64,000 bases of DNA from Roridomyces roridus (Eukaryota > Basidiomycota > Agaricomycetes > Agaricales > Mycenaceae), in the NCBI GenBank assembly GCA_029378245.1, contig JARKIF010000002.1, positions 3,658,001-3,722,000 of the forward strand, given 5' to 3'. Below, in pieces: positions 1-10,448 of this stretch (its first letter is position 1; each line of letters starts with the position of its first letter). The position numbers and the translations under genes are program-made. Under the pieces are notes generated by a model, which was not told the DNA's origin, searched no databases, and worked only from the letters and a program-made list of their open reading frames with translations.

Positions 1-596
1 AGGAGTGTCGACCATGCACGGATGGAACGTGGGGAACCCCGCAAGCTCATACAAGAGCCCAGCAATGGAGGAAATGCGCACCCTCTGCTGTGCCCCGGTA
101 GAGTTGGCATGATGGAAATCGTAGATGTAGTGAGACCACGTGACGATTCCCGGCCAGCCAGCGAGGAGCATCCGAGCCTGCTCGGCGTATTTCGGAGCGT
201 CGAAGAAGCGGGGCATTCCACTCAGCGCTCTCAACGATAATTGCGCAAATGTAGCGTCGTTGCGCCACTCGCGCGTCGAGGCCGGGGCAAGCTCCTGACG
301 AAGATGGGAGAGAAACATGTCGATGATTCCGTGGTCCAAGATTCGAGGAACATGTGCCCACACGTTCACAAGATCCGTCAATGCAGCGAGTCCTTGAAGA
401 TTCTGCTGACGTGCTGCTGAAATGAACTGTGGTGGCAAATCAAACCCGATATGATGAGAAGAACAAAAGAACTGACCCTCCTTGGTGCACCGCTCACTTT
501 GCGCAGAATGTCTCGGTACTGCGTGTTCTGTGCCATCGAAGAAGGGGCGTAGAGAGTGAAAGAGGTAGTGTAATGCCGGCGGGTCGAGCGTCTCAT
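1..596 (-). CDS. MYND-like fungal protein, N-terminal part (cut by window edge)
   Basis: Two exons read on the minus strand. A short first exon starts at an ATG at 536 (or 596, same frame) and ends at 498. A 71-nt GT-AG intron (497-427) follows, and the second exon is open from 426 to the window edge (142 codons), joined in phase 0. The protein is helical, with segments such as VNVWAHVPRIL and WPGIVTWSHYIYDF. These resemble the helical body found beside the MYND zinc finger in large agaricomycete families, but the finger itself would lie beyond the edge and is not seen. A TATA-like CATATAAACC overlaps the upstream ATG region, which favours the ATG at 536. That coding is real is fairly sure; the family call is tentative. 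Confidence 0.5.
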
Positions 597-2030
597 GGTT
601 TATATGCTGCGGAAGGGAGGGCCCAAGCGCGACCCAAGCGCCGGGCTTGGACCGTGGCATGGACAATGCTCGGGCCGTATCCGCTTTGACCAAGGGTCCG
701 AGACCACTTCTGGACGTTGTAGCAGCATGGTCAAAGCGCAAAGTGGAAAGCGATAAACGAAGAGAAGAGGATCAAAATATCATGCGGGGAACGAAGATGA
801 ATTGACGAGACTTCTAATACACGGACAGAGGGAGTATCAGATCCAAAACCACCTGCCGGGAAGAAAATCAAATATTGAAAGGAAAGCGACAAGGCACACA
901 CCGGGAACACCGGGAAGAACCTGCACGTACGACTCCGAAGAGTCAAAGAGAGCAAAAAATTGGATCTGAGCCACGACGGCCTCAGAATAGTCTGAATCGA
1001 GTTGCACGTCTCCAACGGAACGCGTGCCGCAAAGTGCACTAAAGGAAGGCAAGATCCTCCACCGTCCATAGTCCATCACCCTCCTCATACGCACATGCCC
1101 CTCCACGCTACCCGCCAATGGGCCCGATGACGAGGATCAAATGACCCAAGTCATCCGGCCCACCGCGAAGCCGCACGTTGAGATACCCCGGCCATTTGAT
1201 GGGCGAGTACCCGAAGTCGGTGGCAGACACGAGTCCGTGCTGGGGGACGGATGACGGGGGTTGCCCTACAAGGCCCCGCTCAGCTCTGGCGCGAGCACCA
1301 GTTGGGACGGGTAGCGCTTAGTGGAGGGACTATGGAGGTGCACTAACGCGTGAATCGGACTGACCCGGGCGAAAATCACTGGGGTGTAGTGCCGATACCG
1401 TGTAGTGTCACCCACGCCTCGAGAGGCCAGCGTTGGGCGCGATAGAGGGTAGATGGTGACGATGAAGGAAGACGCACCTCCCAGCTCCACGACAGATCCC
1501 AAGTCCACCAAATCCAGCCCTCCTTCGTTGAGAGATCTTCGGGATAAGGAAGTGGCGAGCGTGTGTCTGGTCTGTCGCTCGGCGATTACAGCCGGGTCCG
1601 TCGAGGAACTATCGAGGGAGCTTGGAGTCTCAGACCTTCCCGCTCGAGAGGAGGACGTGGGAAGTCCTGTGCGGAACGAGCATCGCGGCTTTGAGGCCGT
1701 CGTGGTCAAAGGCAAAAGCCCTTTACGATGGTCGTGTTATGATTTGATCAGTAATCACGAATTCGGAGATCTCGGCCGCTGCAGCCACCGCGCTCTGAAG
1801 TTAAGTCCACGGCAGACGGAAAAATTCCGAAAATTCACCCTATCGAGGCCGTGTTTGTCTCACTGACCGGGGCCGCGTGGATGCTCCCGCGGAACACTTT
1901 GTCTTCCGCCCCGTCTCAAACTTGCCTATAAGAACTCACGGATTTCTTACCCAAATCCTCAGAAATTCGTCCAGCTTGCACTCAAACCACCACCATCACC
2001 TCCTCTCTTAACCAGCCCGCTACTACACGA
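597..2030. other. Intergenic stretch without a supported gene
   Basis: No reading frame here looks like a conserved protein. On the minus strand about 1130-1300 is open and ends in a plausible protein-like tail (motifs WPGYLNVRLRG and GHLILVIGP before a stop near 1112). This could be a gene remnant, but I cannot name it. The plus-strand frame 1453-1866 has no recognisable domain. A TATA-like CCTATAAGAA near 1923-1932 precedes the F-box relative. Confidence 0.4.
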
Positions 2031-2120
2031 AATGGTATACACCGGCCTCGATCACTGCGTTCAGAGGTCAGCTGGCGCACGCCTCCCCCCCAATGACATG
2101 TCCAAAAAAGGCTAATCGGA

Positions 2121-3316
2121 TTGATATCAAGGCACCTCCAACACACGCGGCATAATCTCCTCACCGTCAACGTGCACGGCTTCGGGGAGTGCAGGCGTGA
2201 CGCACTGGCGGCCGTCGCTGCCCACTCCCACCGATGGCAGTCTGCCACGATAACTGTGGACACCAGCATGCTCACAACTCTCGCCCCGATTGCGGGCAAC
2301 CTCCCCTTCCTCCAAAGTGTCACTATACAAGGCCTCAGCGAGGACGAAGACGCTATTCTGGAAACCATGGAATACCTTTCCGCTGCGCCTTCCCTCCGTC
2401 GCGTCGGAAACTGTGGGCCCGCGGAGGCAGTGGCACGCGTGCCACTTGAGCAACTCGAGTTCTTGTCGCACAGCGGCGTCACAGGAGAGGACCTTCTCCA
2501 CATCTTCTCCCAGATGCAACGTGTCCCGACCGGCTGTGCGCTCCACATGGAGCTGGACTTTGAGGGCATCGCCGAAGAGCTGGAGATGGACGGGCTCGAG
2601 TTTTTCCCCGTCATCTCACCCATCGCCGAGCTCAAACTCTATTCGGAGGAGCACGATGGGCCTGAGACAGAGGCCGTCCTCGATGCCATGTTCAGCAGCA
2701 TGAAACTCCCGCAGTTGCAGCGCCTCGGCATCTTCGGGACGCCTTCGGATGAGGAGAGTCTCAAGCCGCTGCTCTGGCCCCATCGCTCTGCGCTCACGCT
2801 TCTCGAGGGCGCGGGGAGAAATCTACGGCTTCTCGATCTCCCGGATGTGCGAATCTCGCAGCGGGAGCTTCTTGACGTCCTTGCCGTCGTCCCCGTGCTC
2901 GAGTACCTGCTCATCTCCGACCAACTTCCGGAGCACCATCTCATCACCGATACGCTCCTGGAGGCGCTCTCGTTGACAGTGTCCTCTTTGTTATCGAGGT
3001 GAGTCTCTCATTGACACTGATACTTGAAGTTGGACTTGACTTATTCCTCGATAGCACCCCCGCCTTGATTCCAAAGCTCTCGACTCTCATCCTCCGTTCT
3101 CTTCAAGCTTTCACCGTCCCCGCCCTTCTCGAGTTCCTCACCGCGCGCACCGCCGCCGCCTCCGACGACTTTGAGTGCAGACTGGCGTGTTTTCCGCAGC
3201 ATCGGTTCACCGGCATGAGCTTGGATTGTATCGTCAGTTTGAGGGAGAGTCTCGGGGAACGTGGTGGGCCGGGACTGCTTTGGTCGTGTGGGGAGTTGGA
3301 TAGGGAGGATTGTTGA
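2121..3316 (+). pseudogene. F-box/LRR-type gene lacking its F-box (truncated paralogue)
   Basis: Two exons, 2121-2998 and 3055-3316, with a 56-nt intron in phase 2. They align throughout with the C-terminal two thirds of the intact F-box gene at 47513-49297: shared blocks are NLLTVNVHG, SDQLPEHHLITDTLL and WSCGELDRE, and the last intron has the same position and phase. Homology starts abruptly near 2132, with no in-frame ATG at that edge, so the F-box and everything before it are missing. The first in-frame Met is about 50 codons in. An upstream ATG at 2031 soon meets a stop. It may still be transcribed from the TATA-like site near 1925, but a working SCF adaptor is unlikely without the Skp1-binding box. 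Confidence 0.75.
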
Positions 3317-3915
3317 AACTTGAGCGTGGCACCTCCCGCTTTATCCGAGGACGGAATAACACCTTGTTGCGGGAGTTAAAACTTTGTTGCGGGAGTAGCG
3401 TCCACGTCAGTCATTGAGCATCTTATCCCTCACCATGTCCCGGGCTCGAGCTGCCTGAAGACCATCCTATCTCGAACACTCTCGGCTACCTCGGGCGGGA
3501 GATCGTCCACCCCAAATTGCGTCGTCGACTCGATGCATTTCAGCCGTGGACACTGGGTCTGCGACGTACTCTGCTAGTTCGCTGCACTGACGGTCTTCTT
3601 GTAGACGTCAATGAATACGCGAGAATCCGACCCTGGGAAGAGCCTTCTTGGGTATGGAATTTGGTAGGAACGACGTCATACACTATCACAGGCACTTAGA
3701 GAGTTCTGGATGAGTTATTGCCTGTTATTGCACGCAAGCAGCTCCGGAATGCCGTCGAAGTTTTCGTGAAGTGCCGTAGTTCCACTCCATAGGACGCGCC
3801 CGTCTACGCCTCTTCAAGGCTCTTGGCAACGTGGTTCGGGACAAGTGTCGAAGGCGCATCAAATATTGATGAGATTATGTAACGCAATCTTGCAGGCTGG
3901 ACGTCCTTTGCCTGA
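3317..3915. other. Intergenic, no gene seen
   Basis: Lies between the F-box relative and the 3' end of the phospholipase B gene. Only short frames are present; none resembles a known family. Confidence 0.4.
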
Positions 3916-6043
3916 CTATCCCTCGCAGCAATACCTTCCAAAACACCTCTCACACACCCCACTCCTGCGCTCCCCTCCCCTAGCCCTCGCCCGATCGACT
4001 ACTGCACAAGCCAGACACGCACCCCACTCTGGGTCCTCCTCCTCCTCTCCCTTCTCGCCGACAGCCGCACCTTGCGTGGCAACAACAAACGTCTGCTGCA
4101 AAATCCCCTGCAGCTCCGCCTCGCCATAAACCATCTGCCCCGTACTCGAATTCGTCAGCGGGGCAGAACCATCGCGCGGCGGGCCTCCATTCGCGATGTA
4201 CACGAGCAACGGGCCCGTGTCGTTGGCGGATGGCGTGCAGCCAAAGAACGTTGGGCGGGTGGTGAGCCCCTCGGTGGCGAAGGTGGAGGCGTTAGTCGGC
4301 ACGCGGGGAAAAGCAGCGAGTCCGGACTGGAAGATCTTCATGCGCTCCTGTCTGCGGCGGTCGTCAGGTATGCCGTACATCAAGCAGAGGAGGAGGAGAC
4401 TCACGTAGCAACGAGTGAAGAGCCACCCGCGTAGTTCTCCCCGGTCACACCGTCGCTGTTCTACAGCCTGCGTCAGTACGCTCCCACCACAGAAGACGAT
4501 TCAGCACTCACCACGTCAATCTCGATGATAACGTCGATCTTGCGGTCCTTGACGAGCATGGGCTGCAACGGGCTGACCTGCCCGTCCTCGCCTCCATCGC
4601 AAAGCGCGAGGATAGTCTCCCCCGAATCAGCGAAGGTGTCGGGCGCCACACCGTGGAATGCGTTGGGGACGTTGCAGGTGTCAAGCCGGTGGGCGGGAGG
4701 CTGCGGGTACGTCTCGTTCAGGAGGATGGAGAAGTTTCCCGTACTGGCGGCTAGCTGGGGGCGAGGGCATGAGAATCGTGGAGGAGGAGGATGAGGTGCC
4801 GGCTTACAGTAGCGTTGAATTCGTTCCACAAATTTGAAGATGCGCCAGAGAGGAACATCGCCTCGTCAAAGCCGGTGACACAGACGGAGTCATTGGTCGT
4901 GCCCAGATGTTTCATTGGCGTGTGGGCGGCGAGAACGGGGTCAAAGCAGCTCATCTCGACTGGAAAGTCACATGAGTTCTGGCTGCGTACATGGGCGACG
5001 AAAGGCTCACACAGATTGAATTCGAAAAGCGGGCTATCGAGGGGAATGAAAGCAAAAGGACCGGGGAAGACCATGCCCGTGATGTGCTTGGAGTCGAGAT
5101 CCGCCACGAGGATGGGAAGAGGCTGCTGGTGGGAGACGAAGGTGGGTCTATGTGTCCGTATTAAGCCAAGATCACGATGGAGAAGGTCGTCGCACTTACA
5201 GGTTAATGAGATCGGAGAAAAGGATCCCAGAGCCATGGGACGTGTTGGCGAAGAACGTTGCGAGCGTCGTGCCATTGGTAAAGTGGCGGGCAAGCGTACG
5301 ACCCCAGACGTCACCAACGGAGACGGGGAAGTGCTCCGCCTTGACCGCGAGCTCCTGCAGCACCTCCGCGGCATAGACGCTTTGCACGGCGGGATCGGTA
5401 GACGCGACGAAGAGGTTAAAATCTGTGAGCCATCCCGCATAGTCCTGTGCACGCCCATCGCCGAAGATGAGGTGCTGGATGGTCGGCAAGTTGGCTTGGG
5501 CGAGGGAGGTGACGAACCAGGATCCGCCGCTGATGCCTGCGAGATGGGTGGCAGTCTGGGAGAATAAAGATCAGGCAACAATGAGTGACACCACGACGTA
5601 CCTGCAGCAGACCACCGGTTCCCTTCTGGACAGACGACGCATTTCGTGCGTCCAAAGCATTGACGACGCCAGCCCCAAAAAGCGCCGCTAACGAAGAAAA
5701 TGTCAGTAACGCACTCGGTGGGACGTGAAAACAACGCACCGCGATATCCCCCACCGCTGACGGAGATGCCTACGTTCGGCAAGCGCTCCTTGGACTGCAA
5801 TATGTCCTCCACATATGCAGGCAGCTTGACTCCCGTGTGCTTCACATTGTTGAGGTAGGTCTTGAACGCCGACGGAAGCACTTTTTCGCGCCTCTCCGCA
5901 GTGTACTGCGCCTCGGCAGAGCTGATGGTTTGGCCTCGCCGAATGAGCTCAAAGCCAGCCGGACAGGCATGCAGACTAGGCCCCACTGCTGCTTTCACGG
6001 TGCCAAAGAGGGCCAGAAGGACGAAGGGGGTCTCAAGACGCAT
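3916..6043 (-). CDS. PLB1: Secreted phospholipase B / lysophospholipase
   Basis: Seven exons on the minus strand: 6043-5740, 5687-5602, 5555-5200, 5147-4808, 4754-4512, 4460-4405 and 4351-3916, separated by GT-AG introns of 46-53 nt. Phases agree throughout and give a 606-residue protein, the usual size for fungal phospholipase B. It begins with a signal peptide (hydrophobic MRLETPFVLLALFGTVKA). The patatin/cPLA2-type fold shows in VGISVSGGGYRA (oxyanion loop), GISGGSW with the nucleophilic serine, and the Cys-rich C-terminus with SGVCERCF. The family removes acyl chains from phospholipids and lysophospholipids outside the cell or at the wall. Splicing restores the expected GGGYRAALFGAG motif across intron 1, which supports the model. 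No breaks were seen. Confidence 0.93.
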
Positions 6044-6317
6044 GAAGTAGAGAGCAAGGTCGCGTAAGTGCGCCTTGAAACCCTGGCAAAGAGTCGTGGG
6101 TGGGATGGGGCATCACATGCGCTGGGACCATGTGGAGTGGCGGCTAGTCGGGGACTTTTGATCGCATATAGTCGGACATCGCTACACAGAGAGTGTAGAG
6201 CCTCAGGAGGAGAGAAGGTTGCCGGTCCGGAGAATGGAAAGAAATCGAGATGAGTGTTTGGGACCAAGGGCAATGGCTTAGGTAATCGATCTTGCCTCTC
6301 TCCGTACCGCCGCGGCC

Positions 6318-7130
6318 ATGCCTGTCCCCCAAGAACTCGTGGATCTCATCCTGGACGACTTAGAGACCGACAAATCCAGTCTCAAGGCATGCTTTCTTGC
6401 TTATCGTACATTTTTACACCGCTCCCAGATCCACGGCCACCTCTTGAGAGTCATTGGAGAGTCATTAAATTCCTCCCGCCTGGACCCACTGGAGGCTCTG
6501 CTTGCCAGAGATTCTACGAAAGTATAACCGCATCTCCTCATTCTGCTGCGCTTGCTCAAGACTTGTCGATCGTCCTGGGAGCCATCGCCGTCCACTGGGT
6601 CATGACGCAGGAAAATCGGGAGACGCTCGCGCACACATTTTGGACCGCCAGTTGCGATTTGGAATGGAACCAACTGGGCGACTGCCTTCAATCCACACTG
6701 GCAAACGTCTTTTCTTCGCCAAACTTGGAGTCCGTCGTCCGATCACCCTGCGAACTACTCTCGCTCCTCAGCTAATCTACCGGGCTGAAGTTCTTTTCTC
6801 TTAGATGCGTCCATTTCTTGCACAGGCATACTTGGCTATACTCCCAGCGGTGGCACCCAAAACTCGCCTCCCTCTTCATATCGGACTTAGCACGCGATGA
6901 CTTTGCTCACCATCTCCTGAATCCCCAAATCAACTTGTCCGGCCTCGTTGCACTGAAAGTAGCTTCTACAAGCTGGAGACGTTCGTGGCAGAGGAAATTG
7001 GTGAATGTATTCAACTCGAGACAATCACTCTTGATCAAAGCCCGAGATCCTTGTACTTCAACGGGCAAGCCTCCGTACTGAGCGAGGCAATAGAATGCAA
7101 CTCGTTTGCGAATGGTGCAGCTTGGACTTA
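6318..7130 (+). pseudogene. Decayed F-box protein gene
   Basis: The start, MPVPQELVDLILDDLE, is a typical fungal F-box opening, followed by LKACFLAYRTFLHRSQIH. The frame then shifts between about 6440 and 6500. The next homologous block (QRFYESITASPHSAALAQDL, then WNQLGDCLQSTL and NVFSSPNLESV) lies in a different frame that ends at 6775. A third frame, from about 6818, carries LLNPQINLSGLVALKVA and ends at 7081. No splice sites join these frames convincingly, so frameshifts are the simpler reading. A possible TATA region is not clear. Confidence 0.6.
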
Positions 7131-7778
7131 ACATCGTAACACGGGGTTTAACGGGTGCGTCAATGGCGCAATTTTTTCATTACCTCGCTCATTGAATTCT
7201 AGATACTGTCGCAGACTGGAATTAAATAATTGGCAGCATGTTTTGTCCCGACGATCGACACAAAAATGAAATCACCGCGTGCTGTTGTACACTTTGAGTG
7301 ATTCGAACCAGTCTTCGGTAGCCTAAGGCTAAGCGTTCGTCACGTATAGGAGCGGTCGTTCACAAAAGGAATACGAATCTGAGTAAAAAACCTACGGGTG
7401 ACTCCCACTTTCTCATGTCTCAACACCGAGGTTGCCACTGGCCAGACGACGACCTGGTCGGTAATTTGTGCACCATGGCAAAAGTATTCGCCTCAACCAA
7501 AGAGTGGAACGGAGACCAAAGGTGTGTTGCACCTCATTCTTCCACGCGCATATGACAGTTCCAGAGACACGGGTATTCGTGGTGGTCGGAGCATTAGACA
7601 CCCTGGTTCAGAATATGAAGTATGGAGTACAAGATCATTTGACGTGTAATGTATTGGATTCTGGAACTCAATTCTCCTCTCTCTACAGTCCTTTGATTTA
7701 TCGCCGAGCGACTCACGAAGTGGATACTCTTTCGTCCCCAAAGCCCGTCGACCCATCTGCGAATGTTTATTCCTATCT
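7131..7778. other. Intergenic, no gene seen
   Basis: A1-to-3' spacer between the decayed F-box gene and the 3' end of the MYND gene. Frames are short and lack family signals. Confidence 0.4.
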
Positions 7779-8590
7779 TCACTCAAATCTCACGTTCACC
7801 GGCTTGAATTTGACGATATCCAGCAGTGTTCTGTCCGACTGCATCCCCACAATGACCACCATCCCCGTTGCCGCCCGTGGATTCGGATCGAGCTGTTTCA
7901 TTTTCGCGTCTTGCCGGCTCACATACTCGAACATCTTCTGAACTTCGTTGTCATCCATCCCCACCACGCGAGCGATATCGTTCCGAAGGATTTCGTATGC
8001 GCTTTCGATTTGAACGTCGAGTTTTCCTCTGCGCGGCGTACATTCTCAATCATCTTGCGCCCCTCCTTTTCGCCCGCCCCTGGCACGAAGGGAGCAGCTG
8101 AAAGAGCGGTCGGGTTGGAGACGTGTGCGATAGAAGGATGCGGAACGCTTTTGGGGCGCAGCGTGATCAAGACCGCTTTCTGGGCGACGGTTTCGATGGA
8201 GTGACGATACTGTTTCATGGCTATTACAGAGCAGTACTGTGAGCATATTGGCCTCCAGTAGAGGAAGAAGACGCACCTTGGACGCAGATTTTGTCGATTC
8301 GAGCACCCGATTGCATAAACCATTCGTCGAACGCCTCGCCCAAGTCTGAATTCTTCGCCTTCCGCAGAATATCGGATATGTGTGCGCATGCAGATTTGTG
8401 GACGGGCCAATCCGTTCGCTGGCAGGCGACACTCTAGTACGGGCGATTGGAGTCATGGATTCAGTGGCGTCGGAGAACAGGAACTCACGCAATACCACAC
8501 ACTTTTGCATTGCTTGCACATTTTCAGGGTGTGTCCCTCCGCTGTGGTGTTGGTGCAAGATGGCTCAGAGCAGAAGCCGTCGCGGGGCAT
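7779..8590 (-). pseudogene. MYND-type zinc finger protein, probably frameshifted near its C-terminus
   Basis: Exons 8590-8489, 8433-8277 and from 8220 onwards, with 55-56-nt introns. The first two exons build a complete MYND finger: CSEPSC, then CKQC and YC, then CQ, HKSAC and a final H in AHI. MYND fingers bind proline-rich peptides. The third exon stays open to 7919 in one frame, but the protein-like tail (SAYEILRNDIARVVGMDD, VQKMFEYVSRQDAKMKQL) is in the next frame and ends at 7779. No donor of the right phase connects them, so a small indel between about 7990 and 8050 is likely. If the frame to 7919 is used instead, the gene would encode a shorter protein. The finger itself is certain; the break is inferred. 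Confidence 0.65.
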
Positions 8591-8835
8591 GGTGAGGAGG
8601 ATGAAGAAAAAGAGTGGCCGTAGAAGAAAAGAAGCGTGGATCAGACCCCAGGCAGTCCTGCGATCCATTTATGGAATTGACGGCCATAAGTTGACAATAA
8701 GCCAACAATAAGCTAGATTCCGAGTCCGCCGCTGTCGCGGATTCTCTTGTACCCACTGTGCACCTCACGACCTCACAACTTACAGTCTTTACAGATTGCG
8801 TCCGCGTTCAACTTGGCCGCACGTATTGACACTGA
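8591..8835. other. Spacer upstream of the MYND gene
   Basis: Short region between the MYND start and the F-box 3' fragment. It presumably holds the MYND promoter. No clear element was recognised. Confidence 0.3.
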
Positions 8836-9180
8836 GAAAGTTGACTTGACTTATTCCTCGATAGCACCCCCGCCTTGATTCCCAATCTCTCAACTCTCAT
8901 CCTCTGTTCTCTTCAAGCTTTCACCGTTCTCGCCCTTCTCGAGCTCCTCACGAGTCACCGTCCGGACCACGGCCCACTGCTTCAGACGAATTTGAGTGCA
9001 AGTTGACGTGGTTTCCGCAGCGTCGGTTCACCGGCATGAGTTTGGATTGTCTTGTTGATTGAAGGGAGAGTCTTGGGGAACGTAGTGGGCCGGGGTCCGG
9101 GGCTGCCGTGGTCGTGCGGGAGTTTCGATTTGACAGGGAGGATTGTTGAAACTTGAGCGTCACGCGTGGGACGGTTGTGC
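8836..9180 (+). pseudogene. 3'-exon fragment of the F-box family (third copy)
   Basis: Homologous to the last intron end and last exon of the F-box copies at 3055-3316 and 49039-49297. The block starts inside the intron (TTATTCCTCGATAG) and runs past the stop region. The reading frame is broken by an indel after the LLEL-like segment and by a TGA after LDCLVD. No upstream exons are present, so this is a truncated, non-functional duplicate. Confidence 0.8.
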
Positions 9181-9372
9181 ACACCATTTTTTTCTTCAAT
9201 TTTTCCCATTCTACATACTTGTGTTACATGTATGTTGGGACAATGTTGGGACTCGTTCATTTATCTATCGCCCCATAAGTACAGATCCGCACCGTCAGCT
9301 CAAGTTGACAATTGATGCCCGACACGCCGAGGACATCCACCTCCGATCAAAAACAAACACCGCGTAGCATAC

Positions 9373-9401
9373 CTGGTCCGTGCGCGCCTGCTCGGTATAA
9401 A
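9373..9401 (+). promoter_or_regulatory. U1 snRNA promoter elements, copy 1
   Basis: A TATAAA box at 9396-9401 lies 33 bp before the predicted U1 5' end. A GC-rich TGGTCCGTGCGCGCC block just upstream is also kept at the second U1 gene (50887-50901), at almost the same distance. Confidence 0.7.
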
Positions 9402-9428
9402 GGCAACGCTTCGACATTCAGGCAAATC

Positions 9429-9603
9429 ATACTTACCTTGATGGCATACGCCCCTTCACATCCCTGGGTGTATGGGCCGTAGGAACACTCCATAGCACGG
9501 CGACCCTGTCCATACAGAGTGGGCTTGCGGTTTGTATGGGCTTCGGCTCATGCACCGTCTCAATATTTTCCTGCCCACCACGGCCACTCGGCTGGGTGGG
9601 CCT
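9429..9603 (+). ncRNA. U1: U1 spliceosomal snRNA, copy 1
   Basis: Begins with ATACTTACCT, the universal U1 5' end that pairs with 5' splice sites. Stem-loops follow. SL I has the stem CATACGCCC/GGGTGTATG. SL II (GCCGT/ACGGC) has a loop with AACACTCC, matching the U1A site. SL III has CCATACA/TGTATGG. The Sm-like site is AATATTTTCC (about 9562-9571), and a terminal hairpin has the stem GCCCACC/GGGTGGGC, ending near 9602. The length of about 175 nt is close to the usual 164. This RNA recognises introns in the nucleus. It is nearly identical to copy 2 at 50942. Confidence 0.93.
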
Positions 9604-9625
9604 TTTTCTTGGCCGGAGCGCGGCG

Positions 9626-9640
9626 CTAACCCTAACCCTA
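9626..9640 (+). promoter_or_regulatory. Telomere-like motif just 3' of U1, copy 1
   Basis: CTAACCCTAACCCTA, more than two units of the CCCTAA repeat, about 23 bp after the U1 terminal hairpin. The same motif follows the second U1 gene. It could bind a telomere-repeat factor or help 3'-end formation; both are inference. Confidence 0.5.
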
Positions 9641-9649
9641 GTTACATCA

Positions 9650-10370
9650 ATATGATCCGTTGTTAATCTGATTTCCGCCCGACGATCTCAGTATCTCTTC
9701 TGCACTTTCTCCACCTTGATCTAAGCGACAATCCTCATTACCACTGGTAGTGCTCTCACTGGTTCAAGACTCAAGTGATCTTCCATTCCACCGTCACCGT
9801 CCTTCCCACCATGACCTGTTCTCGTGACCTCCCTTCCTTAACATTTATTGGACTGGTTGCGTGGATAACACCTGGCATGCGCATGTTGGGCGAGCGCCAA
9901 GAGATACCGCCGAACATTGACCCTCTCATTGATAAGTTCAAGGCCGTCGCATGACCAAGAGGTCCCAGATCAATTGATCCATGACACTGATTGATGTCGC
10001 TCTCACGACTCCTCCCTTCCTAATTTAGATTTACCTCCGTGAAGTCCGCTAACACCGTCTCTTGCCAATGACTGTTATCAGTCTCCGAGCGCCATCTCTG
10101 CCTACTTTATGCTCCCCACCCAGTCTGAACACACTCATTTCGACTTATTACTAAACTCACTCATCTTTTTCACGACTCTCGACAGTGTTTGTTTGCTTTC
10201 CATCAAATCACGCCCAACCGGAGCTATCAACTCAATGTCACGGATCACTTGATCTGCTACCTCTTGCGCATGACTATGGTGGTGATTCGATTTTGATCGC
10301 CGTCCTTTACACATGCTTGATGGAAACCATGCGGTTTTCGGTGTGCACTGGGAGCATCTGGCCAGCCGAG
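9650..10370. other. Intergenic, no gene seen
   Basis: No convincing coding signal between the U1 gene and the TATA box of the next gene. Confidence 0.4.
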
Positions 10371-10374
10371 ATGT

Positions 10375-10380
10375 TATAAG
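10375..10380 (+). promoter_or_regulatory. TATA-like box
   Basis: TATAAG 69 bp before the ATG of the secreted-protein gene at 10449; the position suits a core promoter. Confidence 0.4.
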
Positions 10381-10448
10381 AAGGTCTCCTTGGGCGTGCA
10401 AGATCCCCGTGAGCTGCCCGTCCTGTTATCGCTCCCTTTTCGGTCACC

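Noticed and set aside
1266..1866. Overlapping open frames on both strands (149 and 137 codons)
   Set aside because: No domain, no splice support, and both strands are open at once, as expected by chance in GC-rich DNA.
9626..9640. CCCTAA repeats as a chromosome end or internal telomere
   Set aside because: Only about two and a half units, at two places, both tied to U1; not a telomere tract.
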